Source: an uncultured Collinsella sp.
GTDB lineage: Bacteria; Actinomycetota; Coriobacteriia; Coriobacteriales; Coriobacteriaceae
Assembly: GCA_902495155.1 (NCBI GenBank)
Contig: CABUWD010000054.1
Coordinates: 1-13,806 of the forward strand
Reading direction: 5' to 3'
Length of the DNA stretch: 13,806 bases
A model generated the notes under the pieces. That model was given only the letters and a program-made list of their open reading frames with translations, made no database searches and was not told the origin of the DNA. The position numbers and the translations under genes were made by a program. Below are positions 13,737 through 13,806 of this stretch, piece after piece. Position 1 is the first letter of the stretch. Each line of letters opens with the position of its first letter.

Positions 13737-13754
13737 CTTGCATATTCATGCATT
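13737..13754. promoter_or_regulatory. ARG-box-like operator upstream of argC
   Basis: CTTGCATATTCATGCATT contains the perfect dyad TGCAT-ATTC-ATGCA. It matches the reverse complement of the AhrC/ArgR consensus of Bacillus (CATGAATAAAAATKCAAK, from memory) at about 14 of 18 positions. It lies about 110 bp before argC, which is right for an arginine repressor operator. The repressor gene is not in the window. Confidence 0.6.
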
Positions 13755-13806
13755 GAAACATTCCCGACACATTCGCTTGAAGGAATTGACAAATGGAGCG
13801 GGCCCC

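Noticed and set aside
13786..13791. Plus-strand TTGACA near the right edge as a promoter for a divergent gene
   Set aside because: The window ends before any -10 could be seen, so it cannot be judged.

Overview
The window reads as an ordinary chromosomal segment of a fairly GC-rich Gram-positive actinobacterium, most likely Coriobacteriia of the Collinsella type. This assignment is an inference from protein style, strong purine-rich Shine-Dalgarno sequences, and a mixture of Firmicutes-like gene neighbourhoods (veg-ispE; murI-rph-rdgB) with GC-rich codons. It was not tested by a search. Twelve protein genes (one partial) and one tRNA gene are supported. All are core or biosynthetic. I see no transposase, phage gene, CRISPR array, toxin-antitoxin pair or recognisable defence system.

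Layout. Positions 1-5995 (minus strand) form a cell-wall and housekeeping block. In transcription order it is murE (lysine/ornithine-type UDP-MurNAc-tripeptide ligase), a Cof-like HAD phosphatase, murI (glutamate racemase), rph (RNase PH, followed by a hairpin terminator), rdgB (XTP/dITP pyrophosphatase) and dtd (D-aminoacyl-tRNA deacylase). A separate promoter then precedes veg and the translationally coupled start of ispE, which runs off the left edge. Positions 6146-8263 (plus strand) hold a structured leader with a strong intrinsic terminator, then asnB (glutamine-hydrolysing asparagine synthetase), divergent from murE. Positions 8279-8624 hold tRNA-Val(UAC) and its terminator. The last 15 nt of the tRNA plus the whole terminator are repeated 186 bp downstream, across a GC-rich palindromic spacer. 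Positions 8744-13631 (minus strand) are the arginine operon argC-argJ-argB-argD, preceded by an ARG-box-like palindrome.

How the genes work together. MurI supplies D-glutamate and MurE adds the third stem-peptide residue. Dtd, RdgB and Rph remove D-aminoacyl-tRNAs, remove non-canonical nucleotides and mature tRNA 3' ends. ArgC, ArgJ, ArgB and ArgD carry glutamate to ornithine through acetylated intermediates, with ArgJ recycling the acetyl group. ArgB has the N-terminal helix of arginine-inhibited kinases.

The most interesting signals are non-coding. They are (1) a structured, terminator-ended element between argC and the argJ ribosome-binding site, (2) the roughly 109-nt terminated leader or small RNA before asnB, and (3) the duplicated tRNA 3' end plus terminator. 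I found no convincing undescribed multi-gene system.
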